Shown piece after piece: positions 62,446 through 64,000 of a DNA stretch of 64,000 nucleotides. Origin of the DNA: Uliginosibacterium sp036017065 (lineage in GTDB: Bacteria > Pseudomonadota > Gammaproteobacteria > Burkholderiales > Rhodocyclaceae); the NCBI RefSeq assembly GCF_036017065.1, contig NZ_JAYXHR010000001.1:310001-374000 (forward strand), in the 5' to 3' direction. The notes under the pieces are model-generated. The model saw only the letters and a list, made by a program, of their open reading frames with translations, was not told where the DNA came from and did not search any database. The position numbers and the translations under genes are program-made. Within the stretch, counting starts at the first letter, position 1; each line of letters opens with the position of its first letter.

Positions 62446-63714
62446 ATGACTGACAAGAAGGCCGGGAGCGGCGAAAAGCTCCTTTACTGCTCGTTCTGCG
62501 GCAAGAGCCAGCATGAGGTCCGCAAGCTGATTGCGGGTCCTTCGGTATTCATCTGCGATGAATGCATCGAGCTGTGCAACGACATCATCCGCGACGAGAT
62601 CGGCAGCGATACCGCCACCCGCATGGACAAGGGCGACCTGCCCACGCCACGTGAGATCGGCGAGCTGCTCGACCAGTATGTGATCGGCCAGGTGGCTGCC
62701 AAGCGCATTCTTGCGGTGGCGGTGTACAACCATTACAAGCGCCTGCGCCACATTGGCAAGACCGACGAGGTCGAGCTGGCCAAGAGCAACATCCTGCTGA
62801 TCGGACCGACCGGTTCCGGCAAGACGCTGCTGGCCCAGACCCTGGCCCGCCTGCTGAACGTGCCCTTCGTGATGGCCGATGCCACGACCCTGACCGAAGC
62901 CGGCTATGTCGGCGAGGACGTCGAGAACATCATCCAGAAGCTGTTGCAGAAGTGCGACTATGACGTGGAGCGCGCGCAGCAGGGCATCGTCTATATCGAC
63001 GAGATCGACAAGATCTCGCGCAAGTCGGACAACCCCTCCATCACGCGCGACGTCTCCGGCGAAGGCGTGCAACAGGCATTGCTGAAGCTCATCGAGGGCA
63101 CGATTGCCTCGGTGCCGCCGCAAGGTGGCCGCAAGCATCCGAACCAGGATTTCGTCCAGGTCGACACGACCAACATCCTGTTCATCTGCGGCGGCGCCTT
63201 CGACGGGCTGGAGAAGGTCATCCGCAACCGGACGGAGCAGGTCGGCATCGGTTTTGGCGCCGAAGTGCGCAGCCGCAGCGAAGTCGCGGTGTCCGAAGCC
63301 CTGCAACAGGTGGAGCCGGAAGATCTGGTGCGCTACGGCCTGATCCCGGAATTCATCGGCCGTCTGCCGGTCGTCGCCACCCTGCACGAGCTGGACGAGG
63401 AGGCTTTGATCGAAATCCTCATCGAGCCGAAGAACGCGCTGGTCAAGCAGTACCAGAAACTCTTTGCGATGGAAGGCGTCGAACTGGACATCCGTCCGGC
63501 GGCGCTGCATGCGGTTGCCCGCAAGGCGATCAAGCGCAAGACGGGCGCGCGCGGTCTGCGCTCCATTCTTGAAGGCACGCTGCTGGACATCATGTACGAG
63601 TTGCCCAGCCTCGAGAACGTGGAAAAAGTGGTCGTGGACGACAGCGCGATCGAAGGTAACGGCAAGCCGATCCTTATTTACGCCGATCAGCCCAAGGTGT
63701 CAGGTTCCAACTGA
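62446..63714 (+). CDS. clpX: ATP-dependent Clp protease ATP-binding subunit ClpX
   Basis: ClpX unfolds tagged substrates and feeds them to ClpP. The 422-residue product has the N-terminal zinc-binding domain with Cys15, Cys18, Cys37 and Cys40, Walker A GPTGSGKT at 120-127, the pore loop GYVG, Walker B IVYIDEIDKI, the ClpP-binding loop region after GTIASVPPQGGRKHP (containing the IGF-type IGFGAEV), and a C-terminal small domain with KTGARGLRSI. Length and order are canonical. Confidence 0.99.
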   Translation: MTDKKAGSGEKLLYCSFCGKSQHEVRKLIAGPSVFICDECIELCNDIIRDEIGSDTATRMDKGDLPTPREIGELLDQYVIGQVAAKRILAVAVYNHYKRLRHIGKTDEVELAKSNILLIGPTGSGKTLLAQTLARLLNVPFVMADATTLTEAGYVGEDVENIIQKLLQKCDYDVERAQQGIVYIDEIDKISRKSDNPSITRDVSGEGVQQALLKLIEGTIASVPPQGGRKHPNQDFVQVDTTNILFICGGAFDGLEKVIRNRTEQVGIGFGAEVRSRSEVAVSEALQQVEPEDLVRYGLIPEFIGRLPVVATLHELDEEALIEILIEPKNALVKQYQKLFAMEGVELDIRPAALHAVARKAIKRKTGARGLRSILEGTLLDIMYELPSLENVEKVVVDDSAIEGNGKPILIYADQPKVSGSN

Positions 63715-63745
63715 TCGGTTCAAATGGGGCGGTTCAGGCACGAAG

Positions 63746-63771
63746 CTTGAATCGTCCTTCGTAGCCCCCAT
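63746..63771 (+). promoter_or_regulatory. Sigma-32 heat-shock promoter of lon
   Basis: CTTGAA (63746-63751) and CCCCAT (63766-63771) are separated by 14 bp, matching the sigma-32 consensus closely; the -10 continues as CCCCATAT. It ends 30 bases before the lon ATG. The -10 lies in one arm of a small hairpin CCCCCA/TGGGGG (63765-63781). Confidence 0.85.
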
Positions 63772-63801
63772 ATGCTGGGGGTACCTTTCGAAGGAACCAA
63801 C

Positions 63802-64000
63802 ATGTCGAACAAGCCCGAGCTCCCCCCTGAGACCATAGAACTCGCACTGCTCCCGCTGCGGGATGTGGTGGTGTTCCCGCACATGGTCATTCCGCTGTTC
63901 GTGGGCCGCCCCAAGTCGATCAAGGCCCTCGAAACTTCCATGGAGTCCGGCAAGAGCATCCTGCTGGTGGCGCAGAAGTCTGCCGCCAAGGACGAGCCCA
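63802..64000 (+). CDS. lon: Lon protease, N-terminal fragment (gene runs off the window)
   Basis: The visible 66 codons begin MSNKPELPPETIELALLPLR and contain DVVVFPHMVIPLFVGRPKSI, the opening of the Lon substrate-binding domain. An AAGGAA Shine-Dalgarno site precedes the ATG. The gene directly follows clpX, as in many proteobacteria, and has its own heat-shock promoter. The ATPase and protease domains lie beyond the window. Confidence 0.96.
   Translation, partial: MSNKPELPPETIELALLPLRDVVVFPHMVIPLFVGRPKSIKALETSMESGKSILLVAQKSAAKDEP

Overview
The window is high-GC, gene-dense chromosomal DNA from a free-living, motile Gram-negative bacterium, most probably a betaproteobacterium of the Rhodocyclales/Nitrosomonadales type. 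The evidence is the three-gene pntAA-pntAB-pntB transhydrogenase, the urtABCDE-ureDAJBCE(x)FG order, the overlapping bioF-bioH-bioC-bioD block, DUF2863 and DUF1178 proteins, and tig-clpP-clpX-lon. No prophage, insertion sequence, CRISPR array or rRNA operon is visible. Genus cannot be fixed from the sequence alone.

Layout. 1-8.9 kb: 3' part of an acetoacetyl-CoA synthetase, an orphan periplasmic solute-binding protein, corA (minus), pntAA-pntAB-pntB, a second orphan solute-binding protein and an FNT formate/nitrite channel. 8.9-26.1 kb (all minus): a 1709-residue bacterial alpha-2-macroglobulin with an intact thioester motif, an exported unknown, a Ycf46-like AAA ATPase, a SlyD-type isomerase, dgoK-dgoA-phosphatase, penicillin-binding protein 1C and two GT39/ArnT-like glycosyltransferases; a membrane-anchored unknown lies upstream. 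26.2-27.7 kb: a tandem-PAS diguanylate cyclase.

27.8-40.3 kb (all minus): a complete urea utilisation block. urtABCDE imports urea; ureABC is the nickel urease; ureDEFG matures it; ureJ is a probable nickel permease. A small DUF6984-like gene is embedded between ureE and ureF. Four of the gaps in this block are filled by one family of inverted repeats whose arms are tandem GTGAAAN heptamers. They are the least expected structure in the window.

40.5-46.8 kb: a kelch-repeat secreted protein, a small membrane protein, a DUF2863 protein and the translationally coupled bioF-H-C-D genes. 46.9-51 kb: flgK-flgL behind a good sigma-54 promoter, a small lipoprotein and a small acidic protein. 51.0-51.4 kb: a tRNA-Gly, tRNA-Cys, tRNA-Gly cluster with promoter and terminators. 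51.4-57.4 kb: a phosphodiesterase-like enzyme, DUF1178, dusC, a divergent TrmB-like methyltransferase, a YkgJ-type cysteine-cluster protein, a peroxiredoxin fold lacking its catalytic cysteine, a second His-tailed SlyD and an NlpC/P60 hydrolase. 57.4-60.2 kb (minus): a sigma-54 response regulator coupled to an ExeA-like ATPase with a SPOR tail. 60.4-64 kb: tig-clpP-clpX and the start of lon, which has a near-consensus heat-shock promoter.

All calls rest on reading the sequence and on remembered family motifs; no database search was run. Start codons were moved downstream where a Shine-Dalgarno site, signal peptide, coupling overlap or family length argued for it.
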